64,000 nt of DNA from Corynebacterium anserum (GCF_014262665.1 NZ_CP046883.1:496001-560000); one strand, 5' to 3'; numbered from the stretch's first letter, positions 1-9,721 are shown. Notes: generated from the sequence alone by a model not told the origin. Program-made: numbers and translations.

Positions 1-845
1 GTGGTGTGCTGGTTGTCCGCGGGGTGCGAGGCGGTCTTTTCATTGGCATTGTTGTGAATACCATCATCGCTGTTATCGTCGAGGCCATTACAGGTTCGGG
101 CTCTTCAGTAGGGCCCGATGGTACTCCGAACCCAGCAGGGTGGAACCTCGCCGTCCCGCAAATGCCGAACTCTCTGGGCGGAGTGCCTGATCTGTCCTTA
201 CTAGGGGCGATAGACCTATTCGGGGCTTTTTCCCGGGTCGGGGTTTTGGCGGCGTCATTGCTGGTGTTCACCCTCGTGTTGGCCAACTTCTTCGATGCTA
301 TGGGCACGATGACTGCGTTAGGTAAGCAGGCAAAGCTAACTGATGAAGACGGTAATCTGCCGAATCTGAAGAAGGCTCTGGTCGTGGAGGGCGCGGGCGC
401 TATTGTTGGCGGCGCTTCTTCTGCTTCTTCGAATACTGTCTATGTGGATTCCGCTGCAGGCATAGCTGATGGTGCGCGTACCGGCTTAGCCAATGTTGTC
501 ACCGGCGTGCTGTTCTTGGCCGCGATGTTCCTTACCCCGCTGTATGAGATTGTGCCGATTGAGGCGGCAGCGCCGGTATTGGTCGTCGTTGGTGCGTTGA
601 TGATGCAGCAGATCACTGAGATTGATTTCCACAAATTCCACATTGCTCTGCCCGCGTTTTTGACCATCGTAATCATGCCGTTTACATACTCCATCGCCAA
701 TGGCATTGGCGTGGGCTTCATCGCTTATGTGGTGATGGGAATTTTCGCCGGAAACGCCAAGAAGATTCACCCGTTGCTCTACATTGTTGCGGCGTTGTTT
801 GTTGTGTACTTTGCCATCGATCCTGTGATGGGCGCGCTGGACTAG
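1..845 (+). CDS. NCS2 (AzgA-like) purine permease, C-terminal part
   Basis: The gene is open at the left edge; the first complete in-frame codon is at base 3 and the stop is at 843-845, so only about the last 280 residues are present. The visible part has hydrophobic segments and two family hallmarks: ANFFDAMGTMTALGKQA and, about 35 residues later, SSASSNTVYVDSAAGI, where the second conserved helix of the substrate and proton site lies. This is the AzgA branch of the nucleobase:cation symporter 2 family, which imports adenine, guanine or hypoxanthine with protons. The exact substrate cannot be read from this fragment. Family assignment is strong. No regulatory signal can be judged because the 5' end is missing. 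Confidence 0.88.
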   Translation, partial: GVLVVRGVRGGLFIGIVVNTIIAVIVEAITGSGSSVGPDGTPNPAGWNLAVPQMPNSLGGVPDLSLLGAIDLFGAFSRVGVLAASLLVFTLVLANFFDAMGTMTALGKQAKLTDEDGNLPNLKKALVVEGAGAIVGGASSASSNTVYVDSAAGIADGARTGLANVVTGVLFLAAMFLTPLYEIVPIEAAAPVLVVVGALMMQQITEIDFHKFHIALPAFLTIVIMPFTYSIANGIGVGFIAYVVMGIFAGNAKKIHPLLYIVAALFVVYFAIDPVMGALD

Positions 846-952
846 GAACGTTTATTCCTCGTCCACTTCCTCCCTGATCTCTCTGTATTGGTTTCCCGCT
901 CTAGCTCTTCATCACTTCTTCACCGCTGTTTCCTTGTACAAGCCCCTTCGGG

Positions 953-958
953 TAGCGT
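953..958 (+). promoter_or_regulatory. -10 box for a leaderless methyltransferase mRNA
   Basis: TAGCGT ends 7 nt before the ATG at 966. No Shine-Dalgarno sequence lies between them, so transcription probably starts at the start codon. This is inferred from spacing alone. Confidence 0.4.
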
Positions 959-965
959 GTGGCGC

Positions 966-1928
966 ATGTCATACGCTTCCGAGGGGTTTAGTACTGTCCG
1001 GATCGAGGACCCGACCGATCCCCGTCTTGACGATGTTCGGGATCTCAATTCTTCCGATCACCGTCCAGACTTGCCAGAAGGCAAAGGGTTGGTGATAGCG
1101 GAAGGGCCGCTAGCCGTACCTCGACTGCTGTGTTCGCGTTACCCGGTGCGTTGCGTGGTGGGTTTCCGCAAAAAGCTGGCGGCTCTTCTCGACGCCACCC
1201 AGCCCCAGTCGCAGTCCTATGACCCTGAATTAGCAACGGCATTGCGTGGGGTGACCATGTATGAGGTGAGCCGCGAAACCCTCAAGGAAGTAGTGGGTTT
1301 TGATATGCACCGCGGATTGCTGGCAGCTGCTGATCGGATAGAAGAACGCGGTGTGGAAGCAGTTCTGGATGCCGTGGACAGTGAAAGCGAGGGCGGCGAA
1401 GATGAGTACCCCGAAGCAAAGCCACGCGTGATATGTGTCGTGGAAGGCGTGGGGGATCACGAGAATATCGGAAGTATTTTCCGTAACGCAGCTGGCTTGG
1501 GCGTGGAGGCCGTCTTATTTGGAGCGGGTAGCGCAGACCCTCTGTTCCGCCGTTCTGTGCGGGTGAGTATGGGTCACGTGCTGCGTGTACCCTTCGCCCG
1601 ATTCCCTGGAACTATCACGACGTGGCAGCAGGATCTGGCGTGGCTGCGCAACCGTGGCTACACCATTGTGGCAATGACGCCCTATGCAGACAAAACGCTG
1701 GCGGAGGCGCTGGATGGCGTCGTCAATAAAAAGAAAATCGCGATTATGGTCGGGGCAGAAGGGCCAGGCCTCACTGAGCACGCGATGCGGGCGGCAGACG
1801 TGCGAGCCAAGATTCCGATGGAAACGGGCACGGATTCTCTCAACGTAGCGACAGCTGCAGCTATCGGTTTTTATGCAGCCAGGAGCCTCTCAAGCGCACA
1901 TATTTATGCGGAGGCTGGCACTCACTAG
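966..1928 (+). CDS. TrmH/SpoU-family RNA 2'-O-methyltransferase
   Basis: A 320-residue SPOUT methyltransferase. The three SpoU motifs are in order: NIGSIFRNAAGLG (about residue 168), MVGAEGPGL (about 261) and DSLNVATAAAIGFY (about 291). These form the knotted SAM-binding fold and the catalytic Arg/Asn sites. The roughly 150 N-terminal residues would be the RNA-binding domain found in TsnR/RlmB-like members. Members methylate ribose 2'-OH in tRNA or 23S rRNA; the target is not predictable here. The open frame reaches upstream to a TTG at 888, but ATG 966 is preferred because the upstream peptide is Ser-rich and non-conserved and a -10 box sits at leaderless distance. It stands alone between the permease and the thiamine operon. 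Confidence 0.85.
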   Translation: MSYASEGFSTVRIEDPTDPRLDDVRDLNSSDHRPDLPEGKGLVIAEGPLAVPRLLCSRYPVRCVVGFRKKLAALLDATQPQSQSYDPELATALRGVTMYEVSRETLKEVVGFDMHRGLLAAADRIEERGVEAVLDAVDSESEGGEDEYPEAKPRVICVVEGVGDHENIGSIFRNAAGLGVEAVLFGAGSADPLFRRSVRVSMGHVLRVPFARFPGTITTWQQDLAWLRNRGYTIVAMTPYADKTLAEALDGVVNKKKIAIMVGAEGPGLTEHAMRAADVRAKIPMETGTDSLNVATAAAIGFYAARSLSSAHIYAEAGTH

Positions 1929-2000
1929 CGGAGTGTTGAGCTGAACCCAGGGGTGCTAAGTGACTCACATTGTTCTGATGGTTTGCTAGCATGGCCGGAA

Positions 2001-2086
2001 GTGACGTGGGGTGCGTCCGGCATGACGAGCTGGACGCTGAGATCACACCCATTGAACCTGCTCTAGTTCGAACTAGCGAAGGAACT
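2001..2086 (+). promoter_or_regulatory. TPP riboswitch (THI element)
   Basis: The conserved core is readable by eye: GGGGTGC (2008-2014), a P3 hairpin GCGTCC/GGACGC (2013-2018 with 2032-2037), CTGAGA (2037-2042), ACCC (2047-2050) pairing back to GGGG, GAACCTG (2054-2060), and a P5 hairpin CTAGTT/AACTAG (2063-2068 with 2071-2076), followed by GCGAAGGAACT. It binds thiamine pyrophosphate. The only Shine-Dalgarno sequence for thiM (GAAGGAA, 2078-2084) lies inside the last conserved segment. TPP binding should therefore hide the ribosome site directly (translational OFF switch). No separate terminator hairpin is seen between the aptamer and ATG 2091. Confidence 0.93.
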
Positions 2087-2090
2087 GTCC

Positions 2091-2954
2091 ATGCATGTAC
2101 TTTCGTGCGCAATAGAACAAATGCGCCGCCAAGCTCCACTCGTCCAATGTTTGACCAACTCTGTGGTCATGGAAGTCACCGCGAACGTTCTGCTCGCGGC
2201 TGGGGCACAGCCAGCAATGGTTGATACGCCAGAAGAATCCTTTCAGTTTGCCCAGCTCGCCTCCGGCGTTCTACTGAATTCCGGTACCCCCAGTGCGCAT
2301 CAGTACGAAGGCATGCGGGAGGCGGTGCGAGGTGCACGGGAAGCTGATACCCCGTGGGTGCTTGACCCCGTTGGTGCAGGAGCGCTACAACGCCGTACCG
2401 AATTTCTGCACCAGATTGTTACAGAGAACCCGACCGCCATTAGAGGTAATGCCTCCGAAATCATCGCCTTAGCTGGTATGGGGCACGGCGGTCGAGGAGT
2501 AGATTCCACTGACGGCGTCGAAGCTGCAGCGGAAGCCGCAAGGGCTTTGGCGCGTACCACTGGTGGAGTTGTGGCTGTGTCCGGTCCAAAGGATCTCATC
2601 GTTTCTGAAGGGCGCGTGACATGGGTACACAGCGGACACGCGATGTTGCAAAAAGTCATCGGCACCGGCTGTTCTCTAGGCGCACTGACCGCTGCCTATT
2701 TAGGCGTCACCCGTGGTGGCTCTCTACCAGAAGACGATGGCCGTGAGTTATCGCACCATGACCTTGTAGTCGCTGCGCATGCACACACAGGAGCCGCAGC
2801 ACAACTCGCTATGTACGGCAGGACTCAAAGCGGAAAAGCCGTGCCGGACGGGCCTGGGACTTTCGCCGCTGCCTGGTTGGACGGTCTGTTCCAACTCACC
2901 CCTGAAGAGATGGTGGATCTCGTCAGCATCGAAGAGACCACCGAAGAGATATAG
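2091..2954 (+). CDS. thiM: Hydroxyethylthiazole kinase
   Basis: ThiM phosphorylates 4-methyl-5-(2-hydroxyethyl)thiazole with ATP, salvaging the thiazole half of thiamine. The 287-residue protein has the family N-terminus ([20 protein letters not shown]), the VLDPVGAGA strand-loop, NASEI near residue 125, and the anion-hole segment GTGCSLGA with the catalytic Cys near residue 194. Length is slightly above the usual 260-270. ATG 2091 follows the riboswitch-embedded ribosome site by 6 nt. It is the first gene of a thiM-thiE-thiD/tenA operon with gaps of 6 and 2 nt. The gene set favours salvage of thiazole and pyrimidine over de novo synthesis, since no thiC or thiG is in view. Confidence 0.95.
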   Translation: MHVLSCAIEQMRRQAPLVQCLTNSVVMEVTANVLLAAGAQPAMVDTPEESFQFAQLASGVLLNSGTPSAHQYEGMREAVRGAREADTPWVLDPVGAGALQRRTEFLHQIVTENPTAIRGNASEIIALAGMGHGGRGVDSTDGVEAAAEAARALARTTGGVVAVSGPKDLIVSEGRVTWVHSGHAMLQKVIGTGCSLGALTAAYLGVTRGGSLPEDDGRELSHHDLVVAAHAHTGAAAQLAMYGRTQSGKAVPDGPGTFAAAWLDGLFQLTPEEMVDLVSIEETTEEI

Positions 2955-2960
2955 GGGCGC

Positions 2961-3725
2961 GTGATGTCCACACAACAGACCTCGCACAACGCGACTCCGG
3001 ATTTTGGCGTGTATTTGGTGACCGATCCATACCTTGGCGGAGGCCCAGAGAACGTGCCCGATATTGTGGCTGCCGCGATCGAAGGAGGGGTGCGCACAGT
3101 CCAACTGCGGGATAAAGACGCCACAGAATCTCAGATCACCGAACGTGCCGAAGAACTTTTGCAGCGTATCGGCGGCCGCATCCCCCTATTCATTGATGAT
3201 CGCCTCGAGGTAGCTCAAAAACTAGGCATTCACTTGCACATTGGCCAGACCGATGTGCCTTATGTCTACGCGCGTCGGGTTTTACCGGATCACCTCATGA
3301 TCGGGTTGAGTGCGTCGACAAAAGATCAGATAGATGCCGTGGCCGAGCAATGCGCCGAGGCGGGGGTTGCGCTTCCTGATCTCATCGGCATTGGTCCGGT
3401 CTTCCCCACGACCACTAAAGAAGACGCAGCAGATGCTTGCGGTGTGGAGCATCTTGGGGAGGTGGCCCGGTATGCAGCAGAAAAGGGTATGCCATCGGTA
3501 GCGATTGGCGGCATTAACGCTGCTTGTGTTCCAGCATTGCTGGGGACGGGGATCCATGGGGTGTGCGTGGTCAGCGACATCATGGCCGCTGATGATCCCA
3601 AAGCTGCAGCAGATAAACTCAGCGCCGCATTCAACGCCACCACACTCGACCCCCTCACACTCAACCACGTCGCAATCGACCACAGCACACTCAACCACAC
3701 AGACACATCACAAGGGAGTCACTGA
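2961..3725 (+). CDS. thiE: Thiamine-phosphate synthase
   Basis: ThiE joins HMP-pyrophosphate and thiazole phosphate to give thiamine monophosphate. The TIM-barrel hallmarks are present: VQLRDKDA, FIDDRLEVA, HIGQTDVP, GIGPVFPTTTK (the mobile phosphate loop) and AIGGINA. GTG 2961 and ATG 2964 are both possible starts, 6-9 nt after the thiM stop. The core ends near residue 225. The remaining 25-30 residues form a low-complexity Thr/Leu/Asn/His/Asp tail encoded by short repeats (consensus ctcaaccac, about 3643-3700) that is absent from ordinary ThiE. Co-transcribed with thiM and controlled by the same riboswitch. Confidence 0.94.
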   Translation: MMSTQQTSHNATPDFGVYLVTDPYLGGGPENVPDIVAAAIEGGVRTVQLRDKDATESQITERAEELLQRIGGRIPLFIDDRLEVAQKLGIHLHIGQTDVPYVYARRVLPDHLMIGLSASTKDQIDAVAEQCAEAGVALPDLIGIGPVFPTTTKEDAADACGVEHLGEVARYAAEKGMPSVAIGGINAACVPALLGTGIHGVCVVSDIMAADDPKAAADKLSAAFNATTLDPLTLNHVAIDHSTLNHTDTSQGSH

Positions 3726-3727
3726 AT

Positions 3728-5308
3728 ATGAACATCTCCGCGAGCACTTCTGCGTCCTGTCCTCGAGTACTATCCATCGCTGGCACTGATCCATCGGGTG
3801 GAGCTGGTATCCAGGCGGACTTGAAATCAATCGGCGCTGCCGGTGGGTATGGAATGAGCGTCACCACTGCGTTAGTCGCCCAAAACACCCAAGGGGTGCG
3901 GAGCATCCATATTCCCCCTCAGAGTTTCCTCACCGAGCAGCTGGCCGCCGTCTTCGATGACGTTACCGTGGATGCAGTCAAGGTTGGCATGTTGGGCGAC
4001 GCTACCACTGTCGCCACCGTAAGTGATTGGCTAGATAAGCACCCAGTCCCTGTCGTGGTAGTCGATCCGGTGATGGTGGCTACCAGTGGAGATCGTCTAT
4101 TGACGGAAGAAGCTGAGGAAGCGGTTCGGCGCTTCGTGGCTAACCATGCCACTGTGGTGACTCCGAATCTTCTTGAGCTGGCGGTGCTGCTCAATACCGA
4201 GCCTGCCACGAGCATGGACGAGACTATTGAACAAGCACGGACCCTGGCGCGTGACGTCGATGTGGCCGTACTTGCAAAGGGAGGGCACCTCACCGAAGAC
4301 CGTGCTGACAACGCGCTTATCTTACCGGATGGAAGCGTGAGCGTGATTCCCGTCCCGCGCGTGGAGACGAACAATACACATGGGACCGGTTGTTCACTGT
4401 CCTCAGCATTAGCCACGCGGCTGAGTGGAGGAGACAGCCCGGCGCACGCGGTCGAGTGGGCAACGAGATGGCTACGCGAATCCATCGAGTTTGCTGACGA
4501 GTTGCAGGTGGGGCGGGGTAACGGTCCCATCGACCACTTCCACCGTATGCGCAAGCTCTCTCGCGCCGGGTCTGCAGTGCCGTGGTTTGATCAGATGCAC
4601 GCTGCGGAGCACTCGGATACGGGTGGCGGTAACGTCCAATTAAACAAACCAACCATTTCTCCCGCAGGTACGCACACTGAGGAGCTGTGGGAGTCGGTAA
4701 GTTCCGATATATGGCCAGAAATCCTTGATCTCTCCTTTATCCGCGCTTTGGGGGAGGGCACGCTGCACACCGCTGATTTCGCGTTCTATCTCAACCAAGA
4801 CTCTCTATACCTGCGTGAATACTCGCGAGCCCTAGCAGGTTTGTCCACTCGTGCGTCCAACCCTGAAGAACAAGTGTTCTGGGCTAAGGGAGCCGCCGGA
4901 GCGCTAGTGGAAGAAGCGGAGATGCACCGAACATGGTTGGCGAATAACTCGGTCACACTCAGTGCTCATCCCTCCCCAGTGACGAAGGCATACACCGATC
5001 ACCTGATCGCCAGCGTGCTGAGCCAAGACTATGTGGTCGGGGTGGCTGCCGTGCTGCCGTGCTATTGGCTCTATGCAGAGATCGGTGCGGTACTGCATGC
5101 CAAGAATCACCCTGGGCATCCGTATAGCCTGTGGTTGGCGACATATGCGGATGAGGAATTCGCTCAGGCAACCCAGAGCGCCATCCAATGGATGGAACAG
5201 GCACTAGAAAAGGCAACCGAGGAACAACGCCGTGCGGCGCGGAAGGCCTTCATATATGCCTCTATTCATGAGCGAGAGTTTTTCGACCAAGCCTATCGAG
5301 CGTGGTAG
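3728..5308 (+). CDS. thiD: HMP/HMP-P kinase fused to TenA-family thiaminase II
   Basis: A two-domain protein of 526 residues. Residues 1 to about 255 are a ThiD ribokinase-fold domain: SIAGTDPSGGAGIQADLKS at the N-terminus, VVVDPVMVATSGD mid-domain, and the NTHGTGCSLSSA anion hole. It phosphorylates HMP to HMP-PP. Residues from about 315 to the end are a TenA domain with AFYLNQDSLYLREYSRAL and a Cys in AAVLPCYWLYAEIG (about residue 445), the thiaminase II nucleophile that regenerates HMP from thiamine breakdown products. The roughly 60-residue linker is non-conserved. The fusion supplies salvaged pyrimidine directly to ThiD. Last gene of the riboswitch operon; it ends 23 bp before the convergent gene at 5332. 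Confidence 0.93.
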   Translation: MNISASTSASCPRVLSIAGTDPSGGAGIQADLKSIGAAGGYGMSVTTALVAQNTQGVRSIHIPPQSFLTEQLAAVFDDVTVDAVKVGMLGDATTVATVSDWLDKHPVPVVVVDPVMVATSGDRLLTEEAEEAVRRFVANHATVVTPNLLELAVLLNTEPATSMDETIEQARTLARDVDVAVLAKGGHLTEDRADNALILPDGSVSVIPVPRVETNNTHGTGCSLSSALATRLSGGDSPAHAVEWATRWLRESIEFADELQVGRGNGPIDHFHRMRKLSRAGSAVPWFDQMHAAEHSDTGGGNVQLNKPTISPAGTHTEELWESVSSDIWPEILDLSFIRALGEGTLHTADFAFYLNQDSLYLREYSRALAGLSTRASNPEEQVFWAKGAAGALVEEAEMHRTWLANNSVTLSAHPSPVTKAYTDHLIASVLSQDYVVGVAAVLPCYWLYAEIGAVLHAKNHPGHPYSLWLATYADEEFAQATQSAIQWMEQALEKATEEQRRAARKAFIYASIHEREFFDQAYRAW

Positions 5309-5331
5309 TAATCTCTCAACGTTATCTACAT

Positions 5332-6258
5332 CTACTTCCGGTCAGTATGGCGGGCGCGGCGGCGAACTTCGTTGCCGATCTTGCCAGCCATGCTTCCAAG
5401 CACCCTAAAGCCTGTAGCAAAGCCCCCACCGATGATACTGATGACGTCTTTGGCCAATTCGCGGTTGCTGAGCTCTTCTCCGGAGGATGTGGCAAAAGAT
5501 ACACCGGACGAATAATCATCGTAGCCCTGCTCATCCTCAAACACCGAGACATCATCGGGTCTACGTTTCTTAGCCTGGGCAAGGCGAGGCACGCTTTCCG
5601 CTTTCACCTCGGTTTTCGCCTCCGGTCGGCCGTCGGTCGCGAATGCAGAGACTACTACCTCCAGACCGGAATTCCGTGGGGAGAATCCTAGCCAGTTCTC
5701 AGTGGCGGCTTCTGCTAGTTGCTCGGGGATAAAAGGCAGCTGTATTCCCGTCGCGGGCATATTGCCTTCCCAGAAGGGCATTTCAAAAGCCCCCGGCAAG
5801 CCTTGGTCTTCGAAGACTGTCTCCCGCGTAGCGGAGAACGCTCTTTTCAGTTGCCCGTTAGACCAATGGGCAAATGCTCCATAACCAGAACCAGAGGCCT
5901 CTTGGAGCACAGTGCTTTCCCCAGCTGCTACGGCGGTGGCGTATACCTCCGGGGCGCTGACCAGAGTGCGGTAGCGTTCCGGCAGCTCGGAGAGTTTCCA
6001 CGTATTTTCTAGAACCCATTGAACAACGGACAACCCCGGATAGCTGCCTATATAAAATTCGTGCACACCAGGTTCGGCCGAACGAGACATGTCGAAATCG
6101 CCGATGTGGGTCAGCGGCCAACGCGGGTTCAGCTGCGCCAGATATTTTCGGGCAAAACCACGGTTGGTTGGCGGCTCGGCCTCCATTACTGTCCGAGGCT
6201 CAGGGGTGGTGACAAACCACAGAGTCACCAGGATTCTAGTTGGGCGGCTCTGCTCCAT
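5332..6258 (-). CDS. Actinobacterial DUF6928-like protein
   Basis: A 308-residue soluble protein with no signal peptide. From memory it resembles the actinobacterial DUF6928 family: an N-terminal strand ILVTLWFVTTPEP, a GDFDMSRSAEPGVHEFYIG block near residue 55, a Trp-rich middle (GAFAHWSNGQLKRAFS) and ENWLGF near residue 190. The function of that family is unknown to me. The last 110 residues are charged and low in complexity, ending in a basic tail. It lies 51 bp downstream of sepH on the same strand and may be co-transcribed, so a link to division is possible but only inferred. Confidence 0.6.
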   Translation of the reverse strand: MEQSRPTRILVTLWFVTTPEPRTVMEAEPPTNRGFARKYLAQLNPRWPLTHIGDFDMSRSAEPGVHEFYIGSYPGLSVVQWVLENTWKLSELPERYRTLVSAPEVYATAVAAGESTVLQEASGSGYGAFAHWSNGQLKRAFSATRETVFEDQGLPGAFEMPFWEGNMPATGIQLPFIPEQLAEAATENWLGFSPRNSGLEVVVSAFATDGRPEAKTEVKAESVPRLAQAKKRRPDDVSVFEDEQGYDDYSSGVSFATSSGEELSNRELAKDVISIIGGGFATGFRVLGSMAGKIGNEVRRRARHTDRK

Positions 6259-6309
6259 TTTGTCCGGATACCAGTCTTTCTTGTTTTATGTCTTTTTACT
6301 GCGCTTCTT

Positions 6310-7704
6310 TTACTTCTTTTTGCGAGGGTTGGTGCGCACTCCAAGTAGCACATCTTCCCAGTGTGGGGTTACGGCTTTGCGCTTGCGCTTGGGTTTGCTG
6401 TCTTCCGCGCCGGGGTGCAGGAGGAAATTGCCGTTATCCGTGGACTCCGCATCGCCGGATGGGGAGCTGGAATTGTCGCGATTCCTCAGCAGGTGTGGAG
6501 CCTCCTTGCGATCCCGCTGTTGGCTAGTCTTGCGGGGTAGAGCATCGGTGCCATCGTGGGAGTCTTTTCGCGCGTGTGTATTACGGGCTGTGGGATGGTG
6601 AGCGATGGGGTTGCCGTGGTCGTCGTAGTGGTCGTATTCGGAGTAGTCATCCTCGTCGTAGGCGGAGGTTATTGGTCCGCCTAGGAGCGGGGTGACAGCG
6701 GCCATGCGTCTGATTGGCCGGCCGTAACGAGGATCGATGAGGTCGCTGGCTACGGAGTTGTGCGGATGAACCAGATCAGGGGAGGGTGTGCACTTTTCAA
6801 AGAGGAACTCTGCCGAATGGGTGGAGGTTTGGCCTGCTGCCTCTTTGTGCCAGGTGACGGTGATGATCCAACGGCGAGAGTCATCTTGGTGTGCATCCCA
6901 CTGCGCATCAGAGAGTGTAGCGCCACGGGCTGCTAGTGCGGTTGCTAGGACTTCCCACAGGGTGTTCTTGTTTGGGCCTTCGCCGGAGACGGGGTGTGCG
7001 GCGTGAGCTAGTTCGGCTATGCGGGCGCGTTCTTGCAGTATCGGCCAGGCATATGGCTCGATGCGTGATTCGTCTGTATCGGCTTCTTTTGCTAGCTCCG
7101 CGACGGATGCGCCATGGCGCACACGATCCTGAATCGTGCGCGGAGTCATGTTGATCTTGATGCGGTGTCGTCTCTTTTTCTCGACGCCATTTGCTTCTGT
7201 CCCGGTGGATACCGCGGAGGGGACGGCGGTTGAAGACTGTGATTGTGCCTCGGTGTTGACGCTAGACGCGACTGTGAGATCGGCGCGTGCGGCGCCGAAA
7301 GTCTCCGCGGCAGTAGTGCCATCAGAGGTAGTGCCATCAGTAGTCCCGTTATCAGTAATGCTGGGGCTATTCCCCTCGGCGGACGTGCCGTGGATGGCAG
7401 GCGTAGCGTTGTTTTCTGATGACGGCGATGCTACGGAAGAATCTGACTCCGCAGAAACTCCCGTGAGGTTATCTGACGGAAGTTCCTGCTGAGAGGAAGA
7501 ACCAGAATCGAGGGAATTTTCTGTTGCTGAGGCGGCGGTGTCGGTGTCGGGGGAAGGGTCGGTGTCGGGGACAGGGGTGGCGTGTTCCAGTAGAGCACAC
7601 AGTTCCGTGGTAACAGGGAGGAAATAGTCGGTGTGCGAACCGACCCCGCGCAGAACCAACGACGAGGTATCGCTTTCGGCAACGACGAGCTTGAGCTCTT
7701 GCAA
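6310..7704 (-). CDS. sepH: SepH septation protein (DUF3071)
   Basis: SepH is an actinobacterial division factor that binds FtsZ and stimulates its assembly. The family core is split here. Residues 1-40 carry the first conserved strands (MQELKLVVAESD, LVLRG). Residues from about 180 on carry MTPRTIQDRVRHGASVAELA, the helix-turn-helix used for FtsZ contact, then ILQERARIAELAHAA. Between them lie about 130 residues of Ser/Thr/Asp/Glu-rich low-complexity sequence. The C-terminus is charged, ends in basic residues, and is probably disordered with an FtsZ-binding end. The start is an unusual TTG at 7704, fixed by a perfect AGGAGGT 7 nt upstream. The position next to serC and gltA matches mycobacterial order. 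Confidence 0.88.
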   Translation of the reverse strand: MQELKLVVAESDTSSLVLRGVGSHTDYFLPVTTELCALLEHATPVPDTDPSPDTDTAASATENSLDSGSSSQQELPSDNLTGVSAESDSSVASPSSENNATPAIHGTSAEGNSPSITDNGTTDGTTSDGTTAAETFGAARADLTVASSVNTEAQSQSSTAVPSAVSTGTEANGVEKKRRHRIKINMTPRTIQDRVRHGASVAELAKEADTDESRIEPYAWPILQERARIAELAHAAHPVSGEGPNKNTLWEVLATALAARGATLSDAQWDAHQDDSRRWIITVTWHKEAAGQTSTHSAEFLFEKCTPSPDLVHPHNSVASDLIDPRYGRPIRRMAAVTPLLGGPITSAYDEDDYSEYDHYDDHGNPIAHHPTARNTHARKDSHDGTDALPRKTSQQRDRKEAPHLLRNRDNSSSPSGDAESTDNGNFLLHPGAEDSKPKRKRKAVTPHWEDVLLGVRTNPRKKK

Positions 7705-7872
7705 CGGAAGACCTCCTGCAGGGCTAGAAATATGGATTACAGCCCACCTTAGTAAATGGTGTTGCTACACCGTGGGAGAAATCACTCATGCCTTCAGGTT
7801 TATGGCCTGAGAAACTGATTTGTGATCGCTTTGTGATTCAAAAGTAGCTAGTCGCTGATTCGTCTACACCTT

Positions 7873-7908
7873 AAAAAGACCCCAGGCTCGTAGAAGTCAT
7901 CTGGGGTC
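7873..7908 (-). terminator. Rho-independent terminator of serC
   Basis: GACCCCAG (7901-7908 read on the minus strand) pairs with CTGGGGTC (7878-7885), followed on the minus strand by a TTTTT tract. It lies about 43 bp after the serC stop and separates serC from sepH transcription. Confidence 0.88.
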
Positions 7909-7950
7909 GTGGGGTAGCCCGAGCTATAGCCCAGGTTTCACGCAGCCGCG

Positions 7951-9105
<1,155 letters not shown>

Positions 9106-9227
9106 TTACAGGGGCGAACTGCACTATTGGTATTGATTAGGGTCGGGCTGAATGTCAGTCCGCGTAGTTCTCGTCGTAGTGCTATCCGTTGTTCTATCCA
9201 TGGCGCTAGTCCCAGCACTAAGGGGTT

Positions 9228-9270
9228 GAGTACTAGACGCCTAGGGATGTGTGATGAGTACTAGACACAT
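9228..9270. promoter_or_regulatory. Repeated GAGTACTAGAC motif, possible operator
   Basis: GAGTACTAGAC occurs at 9228-9238 and again at 9256-9266, a 28-bp offset that puts both on nearly the same face of the helix. The second copy sits inside an inverted repeat ATGTGT-N12-ACACAT (9247-9270). A -10-like TATAGAAT starts at about 9270. The position between divergent serC and gltA suggests a regulator site. The regulator is unknown, and the site does not match the GlxR consensus. Confidence 0.4.
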
Positions 9271-9413
9271 ATAGAATAGTCGCTGGGGTCTCATTAGCCA
9301 GGGGGAGCCGTAAAATACTTCCAAAAACATAAAGAATGCATGTCATACGGGGGTAAGTAGAAATGTTTTTGAGTCCTAGCGGGGTGTTTCTTAGCTCACA
9401 AGTTCGCTAGAGT

Positions 9414-9660
9414 GTGGGATGTCCCACGGTTTAGCTGTGGCAAGGCTTATGACAAAAACGCCACAAGCTAACCGCCAGTCCTGCGGCAAACGCAATAGAC
9501 ATGTGCATTAGCTGACTGGGCACATAACCTTTTCGTGGAGAGCCAGGGCTCCTTGAGAGCCGCGGTGAGGAGAAGTGGCGTCGGACAAAAGAAGACAAGC
9601 CACCGCCCCGCCAGTCGCAGGCTCAGCACGGGGGAGTAAACCCAGGACGCCCCGGCAGGA
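9414..9660 (+). other. Structured leader upstream of gltA
   Basis: This is the gene-free 640-bp stretch before gltA. Four nested pairings can be drawn: GTGGGA/TCCCAC (9414-9427); GGTTTAGCTGTGGC with GCCACAAGCTAACC (9428-9441 with 9460-9473); GCCAGTC with GACTGGGC (9474-9480 with 9514-9521) enclosing TGCG/CGCA; and GTGGCGTC with GAC-AA-GCCAC (9574-9602). A GC-rich CGGGG/CCCCG hairpin follows at 9629-9655. No open reading frame with a plausible start covers the stretch. It is best read as a long 5' leader or a small RNA. I could not match it to a known riboswitch family. Confidence 0.45.
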
Positions 9661-9721
9661 CTAGGGAGTAAGCGCTACACTGGAACGCGCTGAAACAAAG
9701 CACGCTAGCATTCAGAAAGGG

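Noticed and set aside
9540..9660. c-di-AMP (ydaO) riboswitch in the gltA leader
   Set aside because: Only a superficial GGGGAGTAAACCC resemblance; the conserved GGGGUGAAUC and CAGCUAACCUCG blocks are missing.
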